A stretch of DNA of 64,000 nucleotides, taken from assembly GCA_026874595.1 (NCBI GenBank), contig CM049322.1, positions 41,900,340-41,964,339 of the forward strand, written 5' to 3'. This stretch comes from Sipunculus nudus. Its lineage: Eukaryota > Annelida > Sipuncula > Golfingiida > Sipunculidae. The first letter of the stretch is position 1; every line of letters starts with the position of its first letter. A program made the position numbers and the translations under genes. This document shows positions 26,912 to 39,052 of this stretch, piece after piece. The notes beneath the pieces are model-generated. The model was not told where the DNA came from, ran no database searches, and was given only the letters and a program-made list of their open reading frames with translations.

Positions 26912-29107
26912 TCAAAAACCAGCGCAATGGCATTTATTCTTGATCCACTTGGACAGAGAATTCGGGACCCGCCCCAAGTTCACAAACAGGCTCGGAAGAT
27001 GAAAACGCACACAGTCCGACACGTGTGACGTCACACCCACTGCCATCCATAAGCCGTTCCTCTGCTGACAAACAACGGGGTCTCCGAAATATTGCTATAA
27101 AGTAAAAATTAACCATTCATGAAGTTTCACTTTAAAACGTGGAAAGAGACTACATGTGTGCCTCCGCCAGGTTTTTGTAAACCAGAAATGGACTCGACAA
27201 TGAAACAAGGAGTGTTCCGGTTCATCAACTATATGGCTGGATTACAGGATAGTTCTTACCTAAGGTGTTATCTAACGCCAATAAATAATTCTCGGCAGCG
27301 ATAAATTAATAGTATTGACAACAATTTACTCAAAATCCTCGGAAAAATCCTCCTAAAATATCATGGTGACCCATATCACCTCGAAAAATAAATGACTGTT
27401 CCTTGAGTTTATCCTAATCGTTTAATAAAGGTTGTGTATAAATAATTGTTGAATTGTAAGTAAAGATTCAAAAAGATATCTCAACATAATAACCAAACAA
27501 CCATCCAAATAACCCACCAACGACGATAAAAGCATAATTATTTCTAGCGGGGTTATAATAATAGTGTAGAATTCATACATACCATTAAATAAAGTTACAT
27601 TTAGCAGAATGTAAACAAAGGACATTATACATTATAAGTTTATAAGTATTCAGGAGCCAGTAATACCATGGTGACTTAACATGTGCACAGTCCATTGAAA
27701 TCATAGAATTATGAATAATACAGAAATGCGGTATAGTAATTAAGAGTAAAGGTAAAATGGCGTCAGATGGTCCTCAGCGATTAGTAGTATAAACTATTTA
27801 TTCTAGAATTAACGTCAGCGTTTCATGAAATAAGTTGTTGCATTCACAAAAACTGCTTCAATGATTCAGAAGGAACAGAAAGAAATTAGAAATCCTTTAC
27901 GTTCGGTCTCTCATGGCGTATACAAGTATTCAGCGGTTGACTTGTGTCATTTTATCATTTGAAGGGCCTTTGGCATGCACATGTCAAAATGCACCATATT
28001 CCTAATGATTTGCAATATGCTTCCATAAACAGATCAGCTTTTTTAATCAAATTTGCTTCACGGTGTTCGGGTTCTCGAGTGTGGCACATTGCACGATTTA
28101 AGGTCACTGGAGAAGCGAAAAGCATTAAAATTTTCTTCAAAATAAAGATACAACAGATAAAACCGAGTAGTTTCGCACATATTTTTCATATATGAGTGTA
28201 GGTGCGTGTGTATGGTAGAGCGACAAGTCTCAGGATATATGTCCGACAACATGTCTTGTAAAATATTCCTAACACTACTGACCTCTAACGGGAACTTACG
28301 AAACATCCTGTATTATCGCCATGTCCGGTCACGCACACCAGATTATTTTCATGCAGCTGTTCTTCGAGAATTTCCTCATAATCCCAGGCATTTTCCATGT
28401 ACTGGCCAAAGCACTCCCCGGCAGTTACGGTCCATAGCTTTTTCTCTTTCAGCTGCCCTTCAGTTCTTGGCCAGCCTCTCGCTTAAAACAAAACACATAT
28501 TATATAATACATATAACAGTTGAGACCCAGTTGCCCGTTGTATTGCTCTGGTAACTCAAAGTATTCTTAAGTTTTTTTTTTTTTTATAGTTTTATTGCCT
28601 GTGTACTATTATTATCCGGCGAAAGAAGAAAGGGTGGGACTATATAACATTTCTTCACATATCAAATTGTATCCACGGTCGGACAGTCGAAGCTCTACGG
28701 TATTTATCAATCCTATTCGACAACGGACATATCGGAATGGTCATGCATGTGACTATGTTCTTGTTCGAAGAAAAGAGTTGCTACTGTAATTTATTGGATA
28801 GTAAGGTTACCTATGACTTCATCAGAGACTCTGTTCCAGCCAGTAATTAAACACTTAGACATGGAAGGTCGTGTCCAGCCATCAGGCAGACAGACTGCCT
28901 CTGTATACTCATTGAGATCCAGTGGCTTTTGGAGCTTTATCAAAGCGATGTCGATGCCTTGTCTGAAAAAAAGACGAAACACGTATATAAACAATTATTT
29001 TTCAACCAGACAAAATTCATTAAGCTGCTACAGATTATTTTTATGTCTAGAGTTTGGATACATTAAAGCGGTATTATGCGGCCCTGGCTGAATTATTATC
29101 ATGGAAT

Positions 29108-29153
<46 letters not shown>

Positions 29154-30798
29154 TACAATATAAAGATATATTTTAAGAATACGGAGTTATAATCACCAGA
29201 AAGAATCGAAATCGAAATATTTTAGTTTCCTTGCTGAATATTTCTATAAAACTTTCTACAATATATCACTATATTAACATACCTACCCTCTGTTCTCATG
29301 CAGAATCACACGATGTATTTTCCTCATTTGCCTTGTATCCTCACTGCTAAGTAAGTTCACAGTTCCCGTGAACACCTCCAAATCGGCTATTTTCTTTCTG
29401 CAAAGTAAACATTTTTAAATTTGTCAAAATATGGAATACGCAAACTGAGAGTGCTTGATGTTCATGTAGTAGCTTCCAACATTTACCCTGAAGAATCGCA
29501 GATTCCGAAAGAACCTCCACGGAAGTTCGTTAAAATGGGGTTCTTTGCTCCAAGAGTAGAGACCAGGGCTTATAGCGGCCAAGGATCGGAGAGCTCTTTG
29601 ATGCTTCCGTCATAAATCAGGGTTAGCGCTCGGTAGGCCTAATGGGAAGGCCATGCCCTACAGTCATATCTCACTCACATACGAGTGCGTCTTTATGAGG
29701 TTTTTGGTGCTATGGCCTAGAATATGGGGTGATTCAAGCACTGGCAGTTCCGCAGGAGAAATTATAATTTCCCATTCCCTGTAATTTATTAACCTGAAAA
29801 TTAGGCAACCCATAGATTAGAGCATTGCAATAGTCTAGTCGAGATGTAGCTAGTGCATGTACAAGCAATTTTGTGATATTGTTATTCAGGTAGTGCCTAA
29901 TACGATCTTCCATTAACTGGCAGCTTAGGCAGCTTAAGCTCTACATCGGGCACTAATGTCATCAAGCATTCGATTAAAAAAACGTAACAAACTAATATTA
30001 AGATATACGTAATGATCTCTAATTTAACTTTCATCTATCTTTTATCATGGGATTTTGCACTGGACTCGGATTTTTACTCGGGGTCCAAATGACTCCGACT
30101 CGATGAAGGTGGACTTGGACTCGAACTTGAAGGACTCGGACTTGGACGTATACTCAAGTAGCCTGGACTTGGACTTGGACGTTACTCGAGTTACCTGGAC
30201 TCGGACGTTTACTCAAGTAGCCTGAACTCGGACTTATACTTAAGTAGCCTGGACTTGGACGTATACTCAGGTAGCCTGGACTCGGACGTATACTCAAGTA
30301 GCCTGGACTCGGACTTGGACGATACTCAGGTTGCCTGGACTCGGTCTTGGACGATACTCAAGTAGCCTGGATTCGGACTAGGTCTCGGACTGGACTCGGT
30401 CACTGTTTTCATTTGCTTTTTTTAGTCTACATACCTGTCTTCAACACAACTGGCTGCGGTCAAGACCCATTCCTTATCTATCACGACCCCACCACAATGT
30501 TGTCGACCAGTTGTTGTGTCAAATATGGACACCTGAAAAAGCATTTGAAATCTAATCACCGCCGGCCCCATGTATCCACCTTACCCATATTTATTTTTAC
30601 ACCTGTTGGTTCAAGTAACGTTTTCACCAAAATCAAGCACCTCTTTATTTTTTGCATAATAAAAATCGATTGCGTCATCCAGTTAATGCTCACGTGAAAG
30701 ACCAATCTTGACTATAGGCAATGCTGACAGTAAAGTGTGTACATATATGTGTAATACATTATACTGTTTTAAAATATTTCACTCAAAACATGGGGTTT

Positions 30799-30866
<68 letters not shown>

Positions 30867-31512
30867 GGTCCAGTAAAATACTGTGGCAGGTGGATTTAAG
30901 GCCTTGTCCGACCCAGCTGCGAGATTTAATGCAAAATCCAAATTTCTAGCCCAAGGAAGAACATGTGCGCATGCGTGCGTGTGACTCACCATCCATGGCC
31001 AGCGGCTTGGGTCGGTCACATTATCGTGACGTCTTACTCCGTTCCAATTCGGTAATTTGTTTCTGCCGCACGTTGCTACATAATAAAATCAAACTACCAT
31101 AATTTAATAATATGTACAAAATGAAACAATGAAAGGCTTCTGATGCAATTTATATGTTATTATGTTTGGAAATATGTTCAATCACTGCAAAACCTTAACA
31201 ACAATATATTTATATCGTATACCGCGACCGTTTAGATGAAACGTTGCTCGTCGTCTTTAGAGTCACGCCGGGTAAAGAGTGTTCTACGCCACAATAGAAC
31301 TTAAGTGAGCCGAATCAGAATTTACAAATGCGCAAAACAAAAGTAACTTTGAGAAAAATGCTGTACCAGGCAGTGGTTAAGTGTTATAAGTCAAAGAACG
31401 AATGCAGCGTGACCACCACAGGAATGTAACATAACTATAGCGTTTTGTTTTTACCTGCGTGCAGCGGGCTCGTCACAGCAAATAGAAGCGGTAAAATCAG
31501 TAGGACAAACAT
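26912..31512 (-). CDS. Secreted serine protease homologue (chymotrypsin fold, catalytically dead), 7 exons
   Basis: Exons (minus strand, 5' to 3'): 31512-31455, 31075-30990, 30532-30435, 29397-29287, 28962-28811, 28481-28300, 27094-26912. All junctions are GT-AG and the phases close to 289 codons plus TGA. Residues 1-19 are a signal peptide (MFVLLILPLLFAVTSPLHA). The S1 fold is clear: WPWM (45-48), HCGGVVIDKEWVLTAASCV (60-78), DIALIKL (122-128), KCLITGW (154-160), GLWMAVGVTSHVSDC and the C-terminal helix LSKWIKNK. Catalytic Asp is kept (D122), but His57 is replaced by Ser76 and Ser195 by Phe232: the GDSGGP site reads QYFGDP. The IVGG activation start is also absent (RHDN at that place). Paired fold cysteines are kept, which implies a selected secreted protein. 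In invertebrates such homologues act in clotting, prophenoloxidase cofactor roles, adhesion or pattern recognition; the role here is unknown. Confidence 0.88.
29109..29151. repeat. (TA)n in intron 4 of the protease homologue
   Basis: About 21 TA units. Confidence 0.95.
29612..29712 (+). mobile_element. SINE family 1, body fragment
   Basis: It carries GGGTTAGCGCTCGGTAGGCC, TAATGGGAAGGCCATGCCC and TACGAGTGCGTCTTT, the body of the family-1 SINE without its tRNA head. It lies in intron 3 of the protease homologue. Confidence 0.65.
30056..30405. repeat. GGACTCGGACTTGGAC-type minisatellite in intron 3 of the protease homologue
   Basis: Units of about 27-33 bases are built from CCTGGACTCGGAC, optional TTGGAC hexamers, and GTATACTCAAGTAG. 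Unit length varies through gain or loss of the hexamer. It lies between exon 3 and exon 4 of the protease-homologue gene. Confidence 0.85.
30803..30863. repeat. (TA)n in intron 2 of the protease homologue
   Basis: About 30 TA units. Confidence 0.95.
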
Positions 31513-31570
31513 GGTGGTCCTTCCCGAGTACGACCAGTTGAATAAGAAATGTCGTATACATCTGCCAGCT

Positions 31571-31579
31571 TAAATACGT
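31571..31579 (-). promoter_or_regulatory. Possible TATA-like element of the protease-homologue gene
   Basis: On the minus strand the sequence GTATTTAAG lies about 60 bases upstream of the ATG at 31512, a sensible place for a TATA box with a short 5' UTR. It rests on one short match in AT-rich DNA. Confidence 0.3.
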
Positions 31580-31947
31580 TTTCTAATTTTGAGTATACCG
31601 CAGTGGAAATATCAATAATAGTACGAGGATGCGTGATTAATTATGTGAATATGTATTTAAGTCATTATATACCCGTATGTTAGGGGACATGAATTAATTA
31701 TATTAATTTATAATCTTAATTGTAAAAATAACACTGGGAACGACATTTGTATTTTAATTCAGCAGTTATTCTTGCATACATTCGTTGTGAGATGGGCTTC
31801 TAGTGCAATCCCTGAGGCTACTATCCACTATAAATATGTATATATATTATAAATATATGTGTTTATACATATATGTTTATTATCATAATTATTTGAATGA
31901 TAAATATTTAATTATGAATTATTACTAAATTTATCAATATATTTGTT

Positions 31948-31950
31948 TTA

Positions 31951-32009
<59 letters not shown>
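31948..32009. repeat. (TA)n microsatellite
   Basis: About 30 TA units with one CATA interruption, about 440 bases upstream of the protease-homologue ATG. Confidence 0.95.
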
Positions 32010-32011
<2 letters not shown>

Positions 32012-32550
32012 AGCTATAATCTACTGGTAAAATCCAAGAAAGTTATGTAAGAAAAAAAAAAGAATACCGTACTTTTTGGTACTGACTTAAATAGCTCCAT
32101 TGTGTCTTATGCATAATGAAAGCACAACAGGAGCGATAAATTTCCGTTTCACAGAATACATTTTTCACAAGTATGTGATATTTAAGTTTTCTTCGACCAG
32201 AAGAAACCATTAAGAAGCCAACATAAGCTATGCTGAGCCATCAGATGGACAGCCGGCCATGTCGTAGGCACTACATAAAAACTAATTAAGATCTAAAAAA
32301 TGAAGGCCAATGTTCACACCTATACCCCCTCGCGGCATGTCAGGGAAGCCACTACGGACGTCTGCTGGCGACGCACATTGCACGAGCTCCAAACGTTCGA
32401 TTGGGACACCGCTAAAGATCGAAGAATCGCGGAGTTATCCGCGTTTGCCGTAGACATGCCTGTCGCTTTTCCCGCATTACAGATGTGATTTAAAACTCCG
32501 TTCCTCGATATCTGCCCAATGCAGAGTAAGAGGTGCCAACAAATATTATG

Positions 32551-32555
<5 letters not shown>

Positions 32556-32607
<52 letters not shown>

Positions 32608-32617
32608 AGAGAGAGAG
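32556..32617. repeat. (TA)n then short (GA)n
   Basis: About 24 TA units followed by TTGAGAGAGAGAG. Confidence 0.95.
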
Positions 32618-32964
32618 ATTGCAGAAAACGACAAACACTAAACGTCTTCATTAGTTTTTCATAACATAAAATCTCCGATCGTTCTTAACGAGTTTCTATT
32701 AACATGTGTGGAAGGATTGACAAAGGTCATTTGTATCAAATTATTTTATTTAATGACGTATGTCACCGGATACCACCTGTCTGTAGTGGATGTATGCGGA
32801 GTGCTTTCCTATTTATTATGTTTTAAATGGGTTTTTATTTTAGATTTCGTCCAAGTCTGTAGCAAAAATAACTTGAAGTCGTATATTTGGTCGGACCGTA
32901 ATAGAATTGTTCTTCTCTGCTGAGCTTCGGATAATCTGTTTAGTATAAACCCTGCTATATACCC

Positions 32965-33160
32965 TCCTGTGGTCTATGGACAGTGCACAGGGCTAAAAGC
33001 CCTGATTGCGAGTTTGAGTCTCAGCAGAGGCGATGGATATTTTTGAGGATCGGGCGCCACCCTGGGTAAGCGTTTTGCAGGCTCAACGGGAGGGCCATAC
33101 CCAACGGATCGTGTGTCAATTAAAAACAAGTGCGCCTTTCCTGGGTCCCAAACCAAACAT
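32965..33160 (+). mobile_element. SINE family 1, diverged copy
   Basis: A degenerate B-box (GAGTTTGAGTCTCAG) is followed by GGGTAAGCGTTTTGCAGGCT, GGGAGGGCCATACCCAACGG and AAGTGCGCCTTTCCTGGG, in family-1 body order. Confidence 0.6.
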
Positions 33161-33703
33161 TTGGATCAATTACACACCGCAGTAGTCACTGGGCCTGGTT
33201 AACACCAGGATATGAAGTGAGCGGAAGTGCGCGTTACTTCCCAACATGTGGTCCGAAACCGGAATGGAAATCTGCAGATACATGCTTCGTTAAGCAAGCA
33301 TTAACAAAATTTAGGTTGTTACCTCAAAACAAAAGAAGAATATAAACAAAAAAAAAAAAAAAGAAACCTGTTTGCTGTAATGGAAAATTTCTTTGGTCCC
33401 TCGGCTGTCCTGGATACAGATGATTTATTATAATAGTATGGCAATTAAACGTCTGACAAAATGCTCCATTTTCCCAAATTGGTATAGACCGAATGGTATA
33501 CCTTGAGTATATTTGTCAATGGTTGCTAATTGGGTGCTGGTACCATTCAGGAATAATTAATCATAATGTCGCCACATTAAAATCAATAAGCGAAATCCCT
33601 AGTACCATTGTGTTATTCTCTTGTAGTGGCTTGTAACTGCAGTGTTAAGCCCAGTCGAATATTTGTCAGTAAACTGGACCATGTTTTCTTCTTGTTGATT
33701 TTA

Positions 33704-33863
33704 CAGTAAAACCTCGAAATTGTGACCAACAATGGGACCTAGATAAAAAGATCGCTATTTGCAGGTGGTCGTCTAAGTGAGGTTTGATATAGAGAGCAAA
33801 TACAGATTGGGACCGTGAAAAGTGGTCGTTCTTTTGATATGATTGTTAAGCGAGGTTTCAATG
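33704..33863. mobile_element. Tc1/pogo-like MITE, 160 bp, with TA target duplication
   Basis: The ends CAGTAAAACCTCG and (inverted) CATTGAAACCTCG match at 11 of 13 bases and are flanked by TA. The interior repeats gaccannnnntGGGACC-type blocks in both orientations. Confidence 0.7.
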
Positions 33864-34437
33864 TAATAATATAATGTTTTCGTTTTTGCTAAAGTCCTGT
33901 AAAATAACGTATTGTTATTAGGAATCATAACACACTGTTAAAACCTGCTAAATTATTAAATCATTAATTAATTATAAATTGTTGCTAAATAAAACTCCAG
34001 GAATATGAGGCCTCATTGTCGAGCACAAGTCGGTTAGCCAATGATTGGCATTATAAATGATAACATATCGTGTATGTTATCCGTAAATCAAAGATTGTTT
34101 GATAAATGATATGAATCTGTCAAAGTATCTCCCATAAAATAAATAATAATGTCCACTCGTTCTACTTGGGGCTTGATTAATCAATAAAATTAATTCATAC
34201 AATAATGGACATATATACTCCGTGTAAGCTATTATAATAGATCCGTGGTTAGATCGCGAAAAAAATGAACCCTGGCGAAACTTTTTGGTAACACATTTAA
34301 ACAGTTTCCTAAACGGACTGTTAGTAATCTCTGAAATTCGTTAGTTCTTTGATGACATCCCATTAATAATTACTGAAAAAAATCAATTGATTGTAAACAT
34401 CTGAAATCAAAACGAATAGGATGTAGATTGGATGGGG

Positions 34438-34685
34438 AAGGAGAGAGACAGAGAGAGAGACAGAGAGAGAGAGACAGACAGAGAGGCAGAGAGAGAGAAA
34501 CAGAGAGACAGAGAGAACAAGAGAGAGAGGGAAAAAGAGCGATAGAGAGAGAGACTGGCACAATAATAATTTTATTCATCAGTGTGACAGAGAATGAATT
34601 GCGACGCACATAGAAGCACGAATGTATAATGAGAGGGAGGGAGAGACTTATCTTTGAGGGATACATTAAAAGCACACTCCCCTAA

Positions 34686-34750
<65 letters not shown>

Positions 34751-34837
34751 TACCTTTCTTTGGGAGAGATGTACCTTGAAACACACACATTTTAAGAGAG
34801 AAAGAGAGGAAATAATATGAGGAAGATTACATCCAAA

Positions 34838-34904
<67 letters not shown>
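34438..34904. repeat. (GA)n / (CA)n / (TA)n compound simple-repeat zone
   Basis: GAGA/CAGA-rich DNA at 34438-34555, a pure (GA)n at 34691-34748, (CA)n at 34837-34863 and (TA)n at 34864-34904. Open frames rich in Ser-Leu or Arg-Glu here are artefacts. Confidence 0.9.
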
Positions 34905-34911
<7 letters not shown>

Positions 34912-34924
34912 ACGAAGACAAATT

Positions 34925-35045
34925 TTTTAGGGGAAAACACTGGGCCGATCCGTGATTCGAACCCATAACGGTGGGCCACAAGTAGGGCGTACCAACCAAT
35001 TCGCTAGCAAAGCAAGCTTCCCTAGCGAGAGAGTTCGGTCTGCTT
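34925..35045 (-). mobile_element. tRNA-like SINE head
   Basis: On the minus strand GCTAGCGAATTGGTTGGTAC (A-box) and ATGGGTTCGAATCACGG (B-box) are spaced as in a tRNA. The T stem is mismatched and no acceptor stem closes, so it is a tRNA-derived repeat rather than a tRNA gene. A (TA)n tract lies on the plus-strand 5' side, downstream of the SINE. Confidence 0.55.
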
Positions 35046-35159
35046 TTATGTCCAGCGTCTTGACGTAAGCCACATCAGGTTTGTTCGACGTCAGTCCTCT
35101 GATAGATAACGAATCAAAGCAGGGGCCTGCAATGAAACTAGCCTTATTAAATTAGCCTT

Positions 35160-35330
35160 ATTATCATGCTTTTCCCTGATCATTTGACTGTTTTTTCTAA
35201 ACATACTAAAAAGTAAACATGAAACAAATATAATCAAATCGCCCGCCCCCACTGATTTCTGAAAAAAAGTGCCCTAGAACCAAACCTTTTTTTATTTTTA
35301 CCTAAACCCCTTTTGAGAAGGGCTTGGTAT
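35160..35330. mobile_element. Partial copy of the 14951-type MITE
   Basis: It shares TTATCATGCTTTTCCCTGAT, CATTTGACTGTTTTTT and GTGCCCTAGAACCAAACC with a T-run, in the same order as 15145-15240. Confidence 0.5.
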
Positions 35331-36151
35331 GTTAACCTTTCATTCCCGCTTCCAACCCCCCCCCCCCGGCTTCCAACTGCTTCTCGGGAGAGAGCCCGGA
35401 AAGAGATAATTAAATCGATTTCATCGGTTTTGATATATATGATATCATGAATGATTTAAGTATTTTTTCTGCCATATTAAATATTATTAAAACCTAATGC
35501 TATTCAGACTGATTGCCATGGTGTTATACTGCCAGGCGTAGTGTTTACTTAAATCAGCTGGCACTAATCTTCTTGTCCCCCGGGGCAAAGCGGGGCGGCG
35601 CTTGTATCACGTGGTATTCTAAACTGAGAATAAGCCTAATTGGGTAACCTCTGGTTTAAATGAATCTTGTAGTACATAGCAAAATCATAATATGTATTCA
35701 TATTTCTAATCCGAGGGTATCGCAATATAATATAAAGGATACTCACCAAAATTTTGGTTAACGCCGCCCCACTACGTGTGTCCGCTTCATCGGTCAGGGT
35801 AAAAATGAACGTTTTTAGAACCTTTTTTGTGTAGGCATACAACAACGGCGCGACAAGCTACATTATTTGAATGAGTTTTGAGTCAGAAACATTATTTTAT
35901 GGATAAATTAGTTTATTTTGTTTGTATCTGTTAATATGTTTAAGTGTTGGTTTAAAACCGAATATTATTTGCAACAATACTTTTATTGTGATATTTCCAC
36001 AAGCAGGGAGGAACCCGCACTATTTCCAGGTTAATATATTACTACGCGAGTACGAGTTTTCTCGGAGAGAGACATATAACAACCTGATGCATGGTTACTG
36101 CATATTCAGTGTTCAAACGTTAAATTGCACTATATAAAACATATAAAGAAG

Positions 36152-36152
<1 letters not shown>

Positions 36153-36195
<43 letters not shown>
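36153..36195. repeat. (TA)n microsatellite
   Basis: About 21 TA units. Confidence 0.95.
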
Positions 36196-36196
<1 letters not shown>

Positions 36197-37560
36197 CAAT
36201 CCTTCGACTGCATTCATCAGAAAAGGGGAAGTGTCCTCTTTCTTCCATCAACAAACAAGCAAAAGCTCAAATAGGTGGACCGGTTTACTGCGAATAAAGT
36301 AGACAATGTTTATGGCGTGTTGCCATTACGAATTTTCTGAATGGAATCTCTTTTCTATTACAATGAAATTATATATAATGTGATATTCACAATGCGGAAA
36401 CAAAGTCATTTTGGCGGCAGAGTCAAATGTCAGGTGTAGTGTGACGTGTGCATATTAAATAGTTAAACTTAACCCTATAAGGAAAATATATGCAAACGGC
36501 TAATCGACAACTAGTGGTGCCCCCTATCGCACACTATAAGCACTAAAATGAACTTAACATTTTGATTATTAATTGGATGCCCCGTATTGAGCATCAGTTA
36601 CACTATGAGTATACACATGAGCCTGTTACACACCTACACACACATATATATATGATAAGGTTGTATAAGCAACTTAGGTACTTGAAAGGGTAGGGATTTA
36701 TGTACAAGATGCTCACCATCTCTCTGTATCAAAGTAAACCACGAATTGTAAACGTATTTATAGTATTATATCAAAATATATTTGTATGTTACATGTAAAT
36801 TGTCATTCATTTAGCTTGAGTTCAGCTCCATATGGCACCATGTTAGGTAGCCTTAACCATCACTTGTGGTTTTCAGGAACCAAATAAACTATGTCCGATC
36901 ACTCATCGTCCTTATTGTTGGTGGGATTGGTCCGTGCTCCGCAGGACCGGAACCACACGGGTCACATATGCATAACTTTTTTTTAATAATAAACGATATA
37001 CAAAGTTAATACAATCGAAATCTGACTTTATACGAGGAAGGTTGTACAATGATAAAAATGAAATATGAAACCGGATGATACGAACAGTTGATACGAATGG
37101 TATCTAAAACTCAAAGTTATCAAAAGTTCGTCATTTGTACGTTATCATATATCACAACCAATGATACTTATTTTCACCTATTACATACGTGAATAGGCCT
37201 ATATCGTGAAAACAAAAAAATAATGCTCACCTGTTGAACAAAACTAAATCTTCTGTTTACATTTAACATCCTTATGCTCGAAATTACTTGTCCAACGACG
37301 TCCTTCCCAAGAAAACGCCCATCTTTATGTAATATGCCTTGAAACAATTAATTAAACTCAGTCCAACATATTTGAACGGACCACTTTACCCATTTTCACT
37401 AGATTTTTACCTGCGCCCCAGATGTATACAGGAGCCGCGATGCATTGTGGGGGTCAGATTGTGACGCCAATAAACCCTAAACAGCATAGTCATACTCTTG
37501 TGAATACAAGTCTGCGCACTGTGGTACGAAGACCGATACAAATCAAAACACGAAGTGAAT

Positions 37561-37634
37561 TAGACTGGTACCCTGATCTATTGTGGCCCTCAGCCTTGAA
37601 CAGCGGTGCCACCATAGAGCGGGGTACCAGTCTA
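37561..37634. repeat. Imperfect 74-bp palindrome in a relatively GC-rich stretch
   Basis: TAGACTGGTACCC...CTATTGTGGC pairs with GCCACCATAG...GGGTACCAGTCTA over about 27 bases per side, with a central CTCAGCC...AACAGCG loop. It sits in 37400-37810, where GC is visibly higher than the surroundings. No gene was recognised. Confidence 0.7.
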
Positions 37635-38410
37635 GAAGTGCATGCCCAAGGACTCGCGGTTGGCAATGGAACCTCAATAAGTGGCACAAAGAGAGAGAGG
37701 GATTTAGTTAAATTCAATGCCCGCCCTGTCCAGAGCATGCTGGCCTCATGTGTTCACTATAAATGCCATTGGGGGATTGTCACATTTCCTGTGTCTGCTG
37801 GTCCGTGACGATTCGTCGGATGTACCCTGGTTTTCGGACGGGGCTTTTTCGGGGTTTACATTTTGACACGGTGACAACAAGCCTTCCCAGAACCCATGGT
37901 AAGTACAGTACTGGTTAATAAATGCAAGTGTTATACGTTTATTGATATAATTAATGATTGGCTTAAATTTTGGAACCACAATAGAACGCGAATGTAGGAT
38001 CACTTACGTACTGTCTCGAAGAGGTTATGAGTGTATACGGACGGACGTTATGAAGTGTAGGATTTATGAAATGAAGGAGAATTTATATGGCAGATAAAAA
38101 TAAGTGACAAAATTAAGATACAAGCAGCAGTATCCTATGAATGTTGTCTGTTGTAATGTTTGATCGCACACAGACAGATACACAGTAACACACACTCATG
38201 TGACACATGTAACAAGCGCGCGATTACAGGAGCCTTTTACATTGATTTTTTCCCAAGCGCTAATATTGTAAAAACTGTTGGTTAGATTACTCCCATCAGA
38301 TTTCTGAAGTTTCACTATAATATATGATTTTAATTAATAGAACATAATAAAAACTATATATATATATATATATAGAATGCGTGTAGCCATGTTAGTCTCT
38401 TAGTGTATAG

Positions 38411-38575
38411 ATAACATGATGCTTTAGTGTTGACTAACTGTGTAATTCAACCACGAGCTTTCGAAGCTTATAGCTTCTTCATCAGGTGTCCTTTCCACTT
38501 TAAACCTGATGAAGAAGCTTCGAAAGCTCGTGGTTGAATTAAACAGATAGTCAACACTAAGGCGTCTTTATCCTG
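38411..38575. repeat. Inverted repeat, arms of about 70 bp
   Basis: The left arm 38411-38488 and right arm 38503-38575 share TAGTGTTGACTA, AATTCAACCACGAGCTTTCG and CTTCTTCATCAGGT. The left arm has a 7-base insertion that makes a small inner palindrome (AAGCTTATAGCTT). The loop is about 15 bases. (TA)n lies on the left, (TC)n then (TA)n on the right. Confidence 0.85.
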
Positions 38576-38580
38576 TTATA

Positions 38581-38635
<55 letters not shown>

Positions 38636-38639
38636 TTAT

Positions 38640-38710
<71 letters not shown>
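38581..38710. repeat. (TC)n then (TA)n
   Basis: About 16 TC units (38581-38613), then TA runs to 38710, beginning just after the 38411 inverted repeat. Confidence 0.95.
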
Positions 38711-38712
<2 letters not shown>

Positions 38713-38934
38713 AGGAATATAGTTTTCATACTGAAGAGGGCGATTTATTTGAAGGAGGTAAAGCTAGGATCGAAGTTCGGATTAGTGTTTCTTTGTTATA
38801 TATAGTCAGAGGGTTTTGTCAAATGTACTTTTCGAAAACATCCTTGGTGCAAAAGGCCCCTGTTACCAATAATAAGTGAATCTGACATTGATATAAAAGA
38901 AATACTTATATTGAGAATGAAATGTACTAAAGTA

Positions 38935-39020
38935 CAACAACAATATTAATAATATTAATAATAATAAAAAATATTTAAAAAACATTACTATAATAATAAA
39001 AATGAAAATAATAAAAATAC

Positions 39021-39052
<32 letters not shown>

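Larger units (their letters stand above)
31580..38410. other. Gene-poor intergenic stretch
   Basis: It holds the repeats listed separately. A minus-strand open block near 35760-35845 ends at a good donor (TTG/GTGAGT), and another near 37420-37450 ends at CAG/GTAAAA. They could be exons of an unrecognised minus-strand transcript, but neither encodes a known domain. Confidence 0.4.

Noticed and set aside
28595-28789. A plus-strand 64-codon frame as a gene or extra exon
   Set aside because: It lies in the short intron between exons 5 and 6 of the protease homologue. Using it on the minus strand instead of 28481-28300 breaks the frame and loses the conserved cysteines.
34363-34790. Open frames rich in Ser-Leu or Arg-Glu
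   Set aside because: They are translations of (GA)n and related simple repeats.
34925-35045. A tRNA gene on the minus strand
   Set aside because: A- and B-boxes are present, but the T stem is mismatched and the acceptor stem does not close. It is better explained as a SINE head.
35758-35845. A minus-strand exon ending at GTGAGT
   Set aside because: The donor is good, but there is no matching acceptor or partner exon and no known peptide. It is kept only as a note in the intergenic entry.
37422-37808. A 128-codon plus-strand frame
   Set aside because: It runs across the 74-bp palindrome and has no recognisable domain. Its length is explained by the higher GC of this block.
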